Source of the DNA: Hydractinia symbiolongicarpus
Taxonomy: Eukaryota; Cnidaria; Hydrozoa; Anthoathecata; Hydractiniidae
Assembly (NCBI RefSeq): GCF_029227915.1
Contig: NC_079887.1
Span: forward strand, 12,276,001 to 12,340,000
Direction: 5' to 3'
Length of the DNA: 64,000 nt
The position numbers were made by a program, and so were the translations under genes. The first letter of the stretch is position 1. The number at the start of each line of letters is the position of its first letter. This document shows, one piece after another, positions 34,860-46,800 of the stretch. Below the pieces are notes generated by a model. It ran no database searches and had not been told where the DNA came from. It was given only the letters and a program-made list of their open reading frames with translations.

Positions 34860-36005
34860 ACAATTCTCTATACTAAACATAAACCAATGCAAAAATGTGT
34901 ATAATATGTATGTACTTCTTGTATAAAATTGTACAGAATGGTTCTGCAATTAATTGTATAATATATCATACAATATATTGTAGGAATGAAAACTACCCTT
35001 TATGTACATAATTTTTTTATATATCTTGTTTTGATGTATTTAATTTTTAATATGTTGTTAAAAGAAAAAGTCCATCTTCTTTTGCGTGAATCCGTATTAA
35101 AAATGTATTCTTTGAAATGTCACTAAACCGAAAGGGTTTCATGGCACTAAACATTAGAATTTCATGGCGCGATAGACCGTATTATTATATACCTCTAGTT
35201 CAAATTTAACCTTTGTTTTGGTTTTATTTGTGATCAATTTCATTTCGGTTTCAATCATTAATATCCTTCAAGCATTGATTTCTTTTGTTTTCACCCTAAT
35301 TACTATACCTGATTGGTTGAAAGTATTTTAAAGAAATGGAGGCTGGGACTTTATAAACGTCATTTTGATTCATTCTGAAAGAAGTTTAATACAATACTGG
35401 AAAAAGATCGGACAGGAATATTTTATACGGAATCCAAAAAGAACAACAACAGTAGGAATTTTTTTACTATTCCCAACAACCGTCTTTTTCATTTTTGTTT
35501 GAAAATATTGCAAACTATTTAAAAAGTAAAAATGTTAGTAATATAAAAATCACCCAATAAGCATAATACATATTTTACCGGACAGTACATCATTTTCGTC
35601 CCCAGGGGATCTTTCTTGCCTAAACCAGATGTGATAGATTTAGCATAGGGGCAAAATGAGCTGAAAACAAAGTGTGACGCCACCTTCCTATCTAGAAATA
35701 TAATATTCTGTATATATGTATTTAGCGCTGAAAAAAACTAAAAGCAACTAAAAAAAAAGAAAGAAAAATATAATAGGTATCGATAAAAAAATGATATTGA
35801 TATACAAGTGAAATTTGTAAGAGCATAATCCCTCAAAGTAAATCAGTTTTTAAACTATAGCCGAGAGTTATAAATGAACAATGCTACCGAAAATTTTAAT
35901 ATTCTATATCATAATAAAATTTTGTATATATGTGGTAAATTTTTTTTACGATCACGTACAGTTAAAATAACCTAAGTGAAATTGCTGCGCCCTCACACCT
36001 CACAT
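34860..36005. other. Convergent intergenic region
   Basis: It separates the 3' ends of the plus-strand secreted-protein gene and the minus-strand aquaporin. It is AT-rich with no gene recognised. Confidence 0.5.
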
Positions 36006-36009
36006 TTGC

Positions 36010-39000
36010 TCACACCTCAGATGAATCTATCTTCATGTACTCATTATTATCTTCATCATCATCATTCTCTTCACTCATTGTAAATAAATACTTGTAAGCG
36101 AAAACTGCTAACACTGCCCCGACCATTGGCCCAACCCAATAAAGCTGAAATTAAATAAAAACGTTTATAGAAACTGGAATATAAAAAAATATATATCTAA
36201 GAAAGGCGACAAAAACACAATAATAAATAATTACCCTGGGCTGTACCACAAAATATCACCCGAGGTGTAAGTACTGACCGAGCTTGGGATGTCGGTACTT
36301 ACACTTAGGTGAGGTGCAATGTAGCTGCTAGTTAACTAGCTATGTTAAAGAAGCATCCAGACAGAAAGTTGCTAAATTTTAACAGGTAACCTTGACATTG
36401 CTTTGTTTCTGTGGTAAAAAAATGTTGTTGTTTTTATTTTTGATAATTTGGATGTTGCTTGAAACTTGTTTACTCGTGCTTGATTACATTTTAAGCTAAT
36501 ATTTTTCTTGACGACGGGCAATACCGCCACATATCGCCCGTCGTCAAGAGCGCTAAGCTAAACATAATGCCTAAAAACCCATGTTAGCCGCTTGTAAAAT
36601 CCTGACGGTTAACAATAAGAGATAACATACCCATTGGCCATTTAATTGGTTCATGAGTAAACCGGGTGCTAAAGCTCTTGCTGGATTCAGGGCTGCTCCA
36701 GTGTAGGGGTACTAAAATAATAGAAAAATAATACGTAATAGAGCAGCTCAAACAAACTGGTAATTCATACACTATATAGCGCCTGAATAGAAGGCGAAGT
36801 AACAAAACAATTGTGGACAGAATGAAAGACACAAAGGTAAGTTTTTCGTCATTTTTTAAACACGACTAAAATGGTCAAAACTTTCCAGTACTTTTTTAGC
36901 TAGCACATTTTACAAGTATTTAATTGCATAATTTAAAAGCCTAGTCTACTGTAAAAGTTGAACTGCTTTGATAAATTATAAATGGTTACAGACACTTTCT
37001 AAGAATAGCGATTTCAACTTTTTGTAGATTTTACATGAAAGAAAATTTCCCCCATTTTACAAGGATCTTTTTAAAAGGTGGCGTATTAAAAATTTTAGGA
37101 AAAGTAGGAATTGTTTGATCAAAAACAACAGTATAGAGAGTTTAAAAACCATGTGCAACACTAAGGCGAAAACGCAGCATACTGATATTAAAATACATTT
37201 TCACATTTGAAATAATCTTACCGCCATCAACATTCCCACAGCACTCGCGAATCCTATCGCCAAAGGTGACGACATCCCAGTGAACTCATTCTTAGGATCA
37301 ATCGTTGTGAGTACAGTGACAACGATGAGAAATACTAAAATCATTTCGATGATGCATCCAACATATGCTGGTACATCACGGTGAAGAATGACAGCTCCGA
37401 GATTTCCACGAATCTTTTCTTTAGAGAAAGCAAAGAGTAAGGCTGCTCCGGCAATACCTATATAAAATGATTGATATAAAAAATCCTTGACTTCGCTTTT
37501 TGGCTGTATTTCTTGCAACAACGAAAAGATAACAATTTTGGCAATTATAAATACTATTTTTTCCTCAATTTGCCGAGTTTGAAATATATTGCGTAATGGT
37601 TCCATAAAACTTCCTTCTTCGAAAAATGCCCGTTTCAAGAAATACCACTGGTGAAATAGACATTTATTTGAACTGCTTAATGTATAATTAAGTGACTGAC
37701 TGACTCTAATAAGGGTTGAACAAAGTAGGTATTGGCATTCAGAATTTAAAACTAACTACATCTGAGTTTAAAATGTTGAATATGAAGTAAGAGACTTCAG
37801 CAACAAGCGTTCATGGTATCTTTTTATTACCACATACCACCTTTCGAGAGTAGTATTTAAATAAACACTAACCAATTATCATTTATCTGGCGTTCTTAGA
37901 ACGCTTTTTCCATTTTGCTTAATACCCACTTAGGGTTAATTAAAACTTTTCGCAGCATTCAATTAAATCGAACGAATGGTAGCTATGATCATGGCTCACG
38001 TATGGGACGAAAGCTTAAAAGATCATGTCGTATATGTTGGTGTTGTTTTCAATCCTTGATTTGTCGATATAATAACTGATATTGCGTACGTAGCCTAAAA
38101 CTTCTCAAGATGTTAGGTGCACCTTTGAAATCCAGGCTACGAAATCAACAAGCGCGACCTTGTAGGAAAATAGAGGATATAAAACTCAAGCTGATAATAA
38201 TTCTTTTGCAGCAATAAAAAAACTTGGCGCATGTATTTTTATATAACTAACTGATAACGAAAATTCTCTGCTGTATAAATTAAATACTTAAGGAGATCCG
38301 GACACATGTCATTTGCAAAATTTCTATAATGTAAATCAGCCTACGTCACTAGGTAGGTAAAGTATCAGGATTTTAAAGCAACGTTGCATGATATTCAGTC
38401 AGACTTTTGATTTTATTGACACAAATTAAGTACAACTCCTACTCTCTGAATGTTAAACAATGATTTTGCCCCTTTCCCGGCTATTCATCAATCGTAGGGT
38501 GTCTAATGTTCCTGTGAAGGTTTTAAAAAATTTAGCCTAACTTGTGAAGATTTTTCACCAATTTGAGTGAGGATGTGATAGTTGATCATCTTTAAATGTT
38601 CCTTTTTTTCTCCCTATTATTTCGTTTTGTTCTGTTGAATGCACTTTGTGGACACATTCTCCTTTGGAGGCAGATTTTTTTTATAAATCGTTTTAAGTTA
38701 GGAATGTAATAGGACCTGAGTTATAAATACATTTGGATTGGTCAGGTCCTATAAAGTTGTTAATACTGTATCTCTGTCATACAATAAATAAATTAGTTTT
38801 GTTTTAGCGTAGAGAAATAGGAAATATTTTCTATTTTGTATTTAAAAGAAAGGGCAGCTAATTTTCTATTGAAACCCATTGTTGTTATATCACCTTGAAA
38901 CCATTCTATCTGTTCTATATACAGAGAAATCCAGGTTTAATCCCAGTTTTTTCGCGGGCACGCTAAAAAAAGAATCAATGCGATGCTTAAGAAGTTATGA

Positions 39001-42000
39001 TATAACCAACAACTTATCCGTGAACCCAAAAATCTTTCACCACATTAAAGAGCGACGGAAATAGAAAGGGAAAACTTACGAGGGGTTCTGGTCTATTTTT
39101 TAAATCTTATCATGGATAGCTTAGATAGCTTCAAAAAAACTTTTTTTCTTTATTTATAACACAGATAACTTTAGCATGTAAGTCTCGTTGTACTAAATCT
39201 AACCACACATTTTAATTAACTTCCTAAAAAAATTTAAATTATTGTCACATTGTTCGATTTCTGAGCACGTGACAATGGTAAATACAGTCAAAAAACCTAT
39301 ATTAATAATGGCGGCGATGCAAACACCGAAACGCTGCTTGTTACCGTAACCTACATAGAGTTTAAAGAAGTGGAGAAATAACACTTTTTGTTCTTTTCTC
39401 ATTCAGTCTATCTTATTGTATCTATTTCGGTTTTAGTGGAATTCAGTTTAGTGAAATTATTTTCGAAGTTTCCACTTACCTAGCTATGCCACATACTGTA
39501 TGTTTATTCTCAAGTAAAAAAGTCATATTACGAGAGAAAGGAAAAGCAAAAAGCTGCATTATGGGATACGGTATAATTCTTGGACACAGAAAGCTTACAA
39601 AATTTTATGGCACGAATACTATTTTGTAATGAATGATCCTATTCAGATCGGAGTGACAAGGGTTGGGGCGTGGACTTTACTACTGTAACTACTTGGCAGA
39701 TTTAACACCCATCACAACAAAGATGGCAGCCTTAATTTCATTTCTGATCAGGTAGTAATTGCTGACGTCAGCAAAAATACAAAAATTTGCGTTATTTTAA
39801 TTTTGGCAATGCACCCTTTTTAAAAAAGGCGTTAAATGTCCGAGGTGTTTCATAGATAATAAAAAATCAGACTTTCAGACTTTTAACTTGTTTCCAAGCT
39901 CCTTGTAGCTACAATGGAGCGCCAAAATGAACAAATTTCAAATTAAGTTAGTTGTATGGCTACCCACCATCAAACATCGGAATATGCAACGTAGAGATTT
40001 TTTTATGGAAAGAAGCAAATTAATATTGTGTGTTTGGGCGTAAGAAGGGCGTAAGAAAGGAACAAAAAATGAATAATATATAAGCATAGTGGTGAAATAA
40101 TTGGAATAGTTTCCATTACGGAGTTTCATACCGCGCAGGTCTGGGCGCCAGCGAAGCGCTTTGTAGGGACAAATTTTTGGCTTGTTTTCATTTGTCTCGA
40201 TAGCCCAGATAATTTTAATGGTCAGTTTTTCACAACTATTCTGGTTAGTGCTGCGAAAAGAGGCAGAAATGCAAAATCCTGCCTGATGTTTCTTCAACTA
40301 ATTTTTTACTTTAACTGACGTTTTGCTTTTTAATAACACGTTTAAATGGTGTTGCTAACCCTCTTTGTGGTATATTGACATGGGTAAGATGTTGAAATCG
40401 AAGAAAACTTAAATTAATGACTTTTATAGAGAGGCAAGAGAAGACATATTGTTGATGTTGGTTTCAGGGGTTAACTTCCTGAAGTTGCAAGCTACATATA
40501 CCATACATTTTGTGTTGTGAGGAATAAAGTAATGGTTAAAAAGAAACACTATTCTATCATTATCAGTGCACTTTGGCAAGAAGAAATAAAAATTACAGCT
40601 AGCTATATAAAGACTTAAAGGAAGTTTTTTTACAGTAAGCTATAGCTAGCTAGCTAGCTATGTATGGATCTGCAAGTTTGACATGGATTAATGTGAAAGA
40701 GCATTTAATAAAGGATTTATTTGCAAAGTATAGCTAACTAGTTATATAAAAAAGAGCACAGATGAAATCGACTGAAAAAAAAATACACACTTCAATGATA
40801 TAATGACTGGCTTTGACTTTTCGTTAGAAATTATTGTATATAAATATTATAACTAGCTAGGAAGGGATATATATAATAGCATGTTGTACTGTATTACTGT
40901 ATTCTTAATTTTGGTAAAATACAAGAATAAATTTAGGCAAGGTCCACTTTTACAATTTTGTGATAGCTATAGTAATTTTGGTACATTGACATAAGAATTT
41001 GGCAACCGAAAATATTTGACGAAAACAGTTAAAGTCACTAAATTTGTTAAAAAGTTATTTTCCATTAAATTTGTTTATTTTAACCACAGTTATTTTACTT
41101 TATATTTCGCAGCGGTCGAAACTTTGTACTTTACAGATTAAAATTATTCCAATGCAAAATTGAGGCGTAGCAATTTTTAAGGCTAAGTTGGTGTTTGAAC
41201 TGCACTGTTAAGTTGAGTGATATTAGAAATGAGTTTTTATGATCCTATTTTTAGCATCTGGGCACTTACCCACCTATATATCTGATTACTGTATGAATAA
41301 GGCTACGATATATATGAGTGACCCAGTGTGACAGATACAGCCAGCTTTTTGACAATTTTTAATTTGGTTTATAAAAAATGTAGGTAGCTCCGCCCTGGTT
41401 AGTTAAATAAAGTTTCCAGCAAACACAAAATAAGAAATTTTTAAATTGTTTTTTAATATTATGGCTAGCTAGGTATCTGTTTAATAAGCATGAAACTGTT
41501 ACTTTAGAAAAAAAACCATTGTTTTCTTTACTATGTTAAATGAGCTACATTATTTTGGCTGTACTAGTAGCTATATAAATCTTTAATGACATGCTAGCAA
41601 TCCCTCTTTGATCAGCACTGTGATATTTTTAAGACAATATTAAAACTTGTGATGTAACTAACTACCAAAATAAGGTTTCTTTCTCTTTTGACTGCCAACT
41701 TTTCATGATGAGTGTACCCCACAACTTGAAGCAATTAAATTAATAACCAAGTTTAGGTCTTGAACCTTCATAATATACAATCTTATGTCAATATTGAGTA
41801 TCCTTCCTTTAAATAATTGTAAAATCAATATATCGCACCAGCTTAAAAAGTAAAAATACAAACGAAAAAGTGAATAATTCTCTTCGAACTGCATGTTTTT
41901 CTTAGCAAATGCCTTACGCTCTGTGGGGGATATAAAAATTTTTTGTCCCTACAAGCGCTTCGCTAGTGCCCAGACCTGCGCGGTATGAAACGCCGTAATT

Positions 42001-43229
42001 GTAGTCAAGAGTAAAGAAAATTCGAGCTTTTTCACTTTTACTGCACTATGGTAAAGGGCGTAATTGGGTACCTGCAATTATAATATTTGCCCTTTTAACT
42101 TGTTTCCAAGCTTCTTGTAGCTACAATGGGGCGCCAAAATGAACAAATTTCAAATTAAGTTAGTTGTATGGCTACCCACCATCAAACATCGGAATATGCA
42201 ACGTAGAGATTTTTTTAATGGAAAGAAGCAAATTAATATTGTGTGTTTGGGCGTAAGAAGGGCGTAAGAAAGGAACAAAAAATGAATAATATATAAGCAT
42301 AGTGGTGAAATAATTAGAAAAGTTTCCATTGTAGTCAAGAGTAAAGAAAATTCGAGCTTTTTCACTTTTACCGCACTATGATAAAGGGCGTAATTGGGTA
42401 CCTGCAATTTGGACAACGATCGAAATGCATTTACAATATTTTTAAAAACGTCAGTGCGTGATAATGGATTAAGTCGATATAACACCACAATTATGCGTGT
42501 AATAAACAGTTTTAATCTGTTTTAAACAGCTCAAATTTCATCAAGGTTTTAAAAATGGCTGTCCGAAATTTTTACTCTGCAGAGAGGTTGCTAAATTCTT
42601 AAATTTGTGTTCAATATTCAAATAAAAACTGAGTAGTTGTTTAAAGGCTTTTCCAAGTATTTATCTATCTAATTTATAAAACTTGCTGTTCGACAGACGG
42701 AATAACAATAATTTTAATAATAATAATAACATAAAGGTTTCAGTTTATGTGTCAAAAGAGCGTATAATCATTTAAAGCATTAAAAACAAGAGATGTTGTA
42801 AAACGGAACAAAAAGTTTACCTCCAGCCGTCTGTGCTATCATGTAAAGAATACACCTAAGCACAGAGATTTTTCGCGCCACACACAATCCAAATGTAATT
42901 GCTGGATTAAAGTATCCCTTTTCATGACGCCCAATTGCTACCAAAACTATAGCTCCCCAACCAGCACAAATTGCCACTGTGATGTGTGAGGGGACTGGGT
43001 ACAAATCACCAGTTCCAGGCTCGTAGAGACTCAGCGTGCTACCGCATGTGTTCATGACAGACAAAAGGGTTGATAGAAATTCTAAGATAACGCCCTTCCA
43101 GAAGTTAATTTTTGTTAGTTCATGTAAAATACTTCTTTGCTTTCGGTTACACTTTTTGGACGAAATCAATGCTGTGTTCTCACTCACATCTCCAGAGTTA
43201 ACCGAGACAGATAAGCTACCACGTGCCAT
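36010..43229 (-). CDS. Aquaporin (MIP family), four coding exons
   Basis: Coding exons (minus strand): 43229-42821, 37457-37222, 36711-36631, 36144-36010; all GT-AG and in frame, about 286 aa. Aquaporins are six-helix channels for water or small solutes. Both pore motifs are present: NPA at residues 108-110 (GYFNPAITFG) and NPAR at 224-227 (YTGAALNPARALAP), the Arg being the usual selectivity-filter residue. A conserved Glu lies in the first helix (GVILEF). The last helix has the usual WVGPMVGA, and the cytosolic tail is very acidic (EENDDDEDNNE). Intron 1 is 5.4 kb. Exon 1 lies in a tandem duplication, and an identical copy at 44787-45195 could act as an alternative first exon. Subclass (water versus glycerol) is not assigned. 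An acceptor-like TTATTTCAG ends 20 nt upstream of the ATG. Confidence 0.93.
36220..36550 (-). mobile_element. Dispersed hairpin-ended repeat (short copy), in aquaporin intron 3
   Basis: Inverse orientation of the repeat at 464-1255. The hairpin arms are CTTGACGACGGGC at 36507-36519 and its complement at 36536-36548. The other end, at 36232-36262, reads 'ttaccctgggctgtaccac'. It contains an internal inverted pair, 'gaggtgtaagtactgaccg' and 'cggtacttacacttagg'. It lies in the intron between the last two aquaporin exons. Confidence 0.7.
37458..39880. other. Aquaporin intron 1, repeat-free part
   Basis: No additional aquaporin exon is needed, because exons 1 and 2 join in frame (GlyGly at residues 136-137). 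No other gene was recognised. Confidence 0.5.
39883..40300. repeat. Intronic repeat, copy of 42095-42335
   Basis: From 'ttaacttgtttccaagct' onward the sequence matches 42095-42300 almost base for base, except near its right end. There a block at 40115-40180 (containing 'ccgcgcaggtctgggcg') appears instead in inverse orientation at 41942-42000. Confidence 0.85.
40300..41940. other. Aquaporin intron 1, AT-rich
   Basis: It contains short tagc tetranucleotide runs (for example 40643-40661). No gene was recognised. Confidence 0.4.
41942..42420. repeat. Complex intronic repeat cluster
   Basis: 41942-42000 is inverse to 40115-40180. 41998-42082 ('gtagtcaagagtaaagaa' to 'gtacctgcaat') recurs directly at 42331-42413. 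42095-42300 copies 39883-40090. Confidence 0.8.
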
Positions 43230-43787
43230 TCTTAGTATGTGTATCTACCCTGAAATAACAACTCTGTATGGTATTACTTAAATCACAACATTACATAATT
43301 CTGCCAATTTGATACAGGCAATGACTCTTTTGTTTATAGGATTTTGCGCCTAACATAACCTTTCAATCTTTTACAAAACTTTGTTTTTAATCACATGAAA
43401 CAGAAATATGTCCACAAAAGGTCACTATTAACAATATAACCAATTATTTTTTAAGTTTTTAACTGTAATGCAGATAATAAAAATGATAGGGCAATTACAC
43501 AAAGATAACAACATCATTAACAACACAAATTAAAAAGCAATTTGTAACATCCATTCGTTCTAATAATTGATATCGAGAATAATGCAATCTGAAAGCATAA
43601 TAGACTTGCATGTTGATAGGTGTTGACGTTTCAACGGACATCACAACTTCTGTTTATATTAGAAACAAAGTAATTATGAAAACAAACACCACAAACAAAC
43701 AAATAATAAAAAGAATATATTATAAAGGTGATTTCTATTAACACGATCATTATCGGCGCTAAAGATTGACGCAAGTTTTTTTAGGAC

Positions 43788-44073
43788 GTAAGTAAGTAAG
43801 TAAGTAAGTAATTAACGGGATGTTTTAATGTCTTTGAGGATTCTATTCTAACGGCTGGCTCATCCTCCCCTCCGACTGTAAATATGTTACATTACAGCCA
43901 GAGATACATATAGCATTGTTCTAACTTGCATGCCTGCCACGCAAGCCGGTTAGCGGTCAGTAGATAGCACCAGATGGGCTGACAACACTACATTCAATGT
44001 GTGCAGGAGCGGGGACTCGAACTTGAAACCTTGTGATTACAAGCCGAAAGCGCTACCACCACACAATCTCTGC
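43788..44073 (-). mobile_element. tRNA-derived SINE (copy 1)
   Basis: The minus strand begins with a 73-nt tRNA-like head (44073-44001) holding an A-box-like TGGTGGTAGCGC and a B-box AGTTCGAGTCC, with TGT at the anticodon position. A roughly 200-nt unrelated body follows. It ends in a (TTAC)n tail at about 43788-43811. This is the typical SINE layout of an internal Pol III promoter and a simple tail. The tRNA stems are degenerate, so I do not call a functional tRNA. Confidence 0.8.
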
Positions 44074-44117
44074 ATAAGCGTATGCTTTTACAAATTTCGA
44101 TTGATTTTAATAAAAAA

Positions 44118-44137
44118 CTAGTCGTTAGCCCGTGGAT

Positions 44138-44175
<38 letters not shown>

Positions 44176-44197
44176 TTATCCACGGGCTAACGACTAG
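44118..44197. repeat. AT-cored palindrome with Helitron-like 3' ends (copy 1)
   Basis: CTAGTCGTTAGCCCGTGGAT at the left is exactly inverted at the right (ATCCACGGGCTAACGACTAG), with an AT dinucleotide core. The outer sequence matches the 3' terminus of the Helitron at 3531-3666. Confidence 0.9.
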
Positions 44198-44786
44198 CTA
44201 GTTATTGTGTGTTTGGGCGTAAGAAGGGCGTAAGAAAGGAACAAAAAATGAATAATATATAAGCATAGTGGTGAAATAATTAGAAAAGTTTCCATTGTAG
44301 TCAAGAGTAAAGAAAATTCGAGCTTTTTCACTTTTACCGCACTATGATAAAGGGCGTAATTGGGTACCTGCAATTTGGACAACGATCGAAATGCATTTAC
44401 AATATTTTTAAAAACGTCAGTGCGTGATAATGGATTAAGTCGATATAACACCACAATTATGCGTGTAATAAACAGTTTTAATCTGTTTTAAACAGCTCAA
44501 ATTTCATCAAGGTTTTAAAAATGGCTGTCCGAAATTTTTACTCTGCAGAGAGGTTGCTAAATTCTTAAATTTGTGTTCAATATTCAAATAAAAACTGAGT
44601 AGTTGTTTAAAGGCTTTTCCAAGTATTTATCTATCTAATTTATAAAACTTGCTGTTCGACAGACGGAATAACAATAATTTTAATAATAATAATAACATAA
44701 AGGTTTCAGTTTATGTGTCAAAAGAGCGTATAATCATTTAAAGCATTAAAAACAAGAGATGTTGTAAAACGGAACAAAAAGTTTAC

Positions 44787-45195
44787 CTCCAGCCGTCTGT
44801 GCTATCATGTAAAGAATACACCTAAGCACAGAGATTTTTCGCGCCACACACAATCCAAATGTAATTGCTGGATTAAAGTATCCCTTTTCATGACGCCCAA
44901 TTGCTACCAAAACTATAGCTCCCCAACCAGCACAAATTGCCACTGTGATGTGTGAGGGGACTGGGTACAAATCACCAGTTCCAGGCTCGTAGAGACTCAG
45001 CGTGCTACCGCATGTGTTCATGACAGACAAAAGGGTTGATAGAAATTCTAAGATAACGCCCTTCCAGAAGTTAATTTTTGTTAGTTCATGTAAAATACTT
45101 CTTTGCTTTCGGTTACACTTTTTGGACGAAATCAATGCTGTGTTCTCACTCACATCTCCAGAGTTAACCGAGACAGATAAGCTACCACGTGCCAT
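44787..45195 (-). CDS. Duplicate first coding exon of the aquaporin
   Basis: It is identical in predicted protein to exon 1 at 42821-43229: 136 codons, NPA motif, GTAAAC donor, and the same upstream acceptor-like sequence. Because it is upstream of the nearer copy, it can serve as an alternative first exon spliced to exon 2 at 37457, giving the same protein. Alone it lacks the second half of the channel. Confidence 0.85.
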
Positions 45196-45753
45196 TCTTA
45201 GTATGTGTATCTACCCTGAAATAACAACTCTGTATGGTATTACTTAAATCACAACATTACATAATTCTGCCAATTTAATACAGGCAATGACTCTTTTGTT
45301 TATAGGATTTTGCGCCTAACATAACCTTTCAATCTTTTACAAAACTTTGTTTTTAATCACATGAAACAGAAATATGTCCACAAAAGGTCACTATTAACAA
45401 TATAACCAATTATTTTTTAAGTTTTTAACTGTAATGCAGATAATAAAAATGATAGGGCAATTACACAAAGATAACAACATCATTAACAACACAAATTAAA
45501 AAGCAATTTGTAACATCCATTCGTTCTAATAATTGATATCGAGAATAATGCAATCTGAAAGCATAATAGACTTGCATGTTGATAGGTGTTGACGTTTCAA
45601 CGGACATCACAACTTCTGTTTATATTAGAAACAAAGTAATTATGAAAACAAACACCACAAACAAACAAATAATAAAAAGAATATATTATAAAGGTGATTT
45701 CTATTAACACGATCATTATCGGCGCTAAAGATTGACGCAAGTTTTTTTAGGAC

Positions 45754-46039
45754 GTAAGTAAGTAAGTAAGTAAGTAATTAACGGGATGTTTTAATGTCTT
45801 TGAGGATTCTATTCTAACGGCTGGCTCATCCTCCCCTCCGACTGTAAATATGTTACATTACAGCCAGAGATACATATAGCATTGTTCTAACTTGCATGCC
45901 TGCCACGCAAGCCGGTTAGCGGTCAGTAGATAGCACCAGATGGGCTGACAACACTACATTCAATGTGTGCAGGAGCGGGGACTCGAACTTGAAACCTTGT
46001 GATTACAAGCCGAAAGCGCTACCACCACACAATCTCTGC
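45754..46039 (-). mobile_element. tRNA-derived SINE (copy 2)
   Basis: Identical to the SINE at 43788-44073. It was copied by the 1,966-bp tandem duplication, not by a new insertion. Confidence 0.8.
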
Positions 46040-46083
46040 ATAAGCGTATGCTTTTACAAATTTCGATTGATTTTAATAAAAAA

Positions 46084-46103
46084 CTAGTCGTTAGCCCGTG
46101 GAT

Positions 46104-46145
<42 letters not shown>

Positions 46146-46167
46146 TTATCCACGGGCTAACGACTAG
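46084..46167. repeat. AT-cored palindrome with Helitron-like 3' ends (copy 2)
   Basis: Same as 44118-44197, with a core 4 bp longer. Confidence 0.9.
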
Positions 46168-46508
<341 letters not shown>

Positions 46509-46514
46509 TACTAA

Positions 46515-46800
46515 TAGCATCATTTGGTCGCAAAGTCCAAAAATGAAGCATTTGGTAGACAATACATATTTTTAAAAATTTACGTCACTTATAAGTAAAT
46601 AATTTCGCGCATCACCTCAAAAACTTTCATTTTGCATGGGGTACGTAAAGGTCTTACCAAGATTAAAAAATACATTGTCATGTCCACCAAATAACGTTGC
46701 CTTTCCTAAGAGGCTCATTTGGTAGACACGACCATATATATTATCACTTATAGCATCATTTGGTAGACATGTCTACCAAATGCCTCTATAGTAGTAAATG
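46515..46800 (-). repeat. Isolated relic of the 54-63-kb satellite
   Basis: 'caaaaatgaagcatttggta' at about 46538 is the inverse of the satellite core (taccaaatgcttcatttttg). Two or three more 'catttggtagaca' copies follow at about 46717 and 46755, one forming a palindrome with 'tgtctaccaaatg' at 46767-46780. Confidence 0.8.

Noticed and set aside
43036-43281. Plus-strand 81-codon frames opposite aquaporin exon 1 (also 45002-45247)
   Set aside because: They are antisense shadows of a well-supported coding exon.
44001-44073. Functional tRNA gene
   Set aside because: A and B boxes are present but the acceptor and anticodon stems pair poorly, and the sequence continues into a SINE body and tail.
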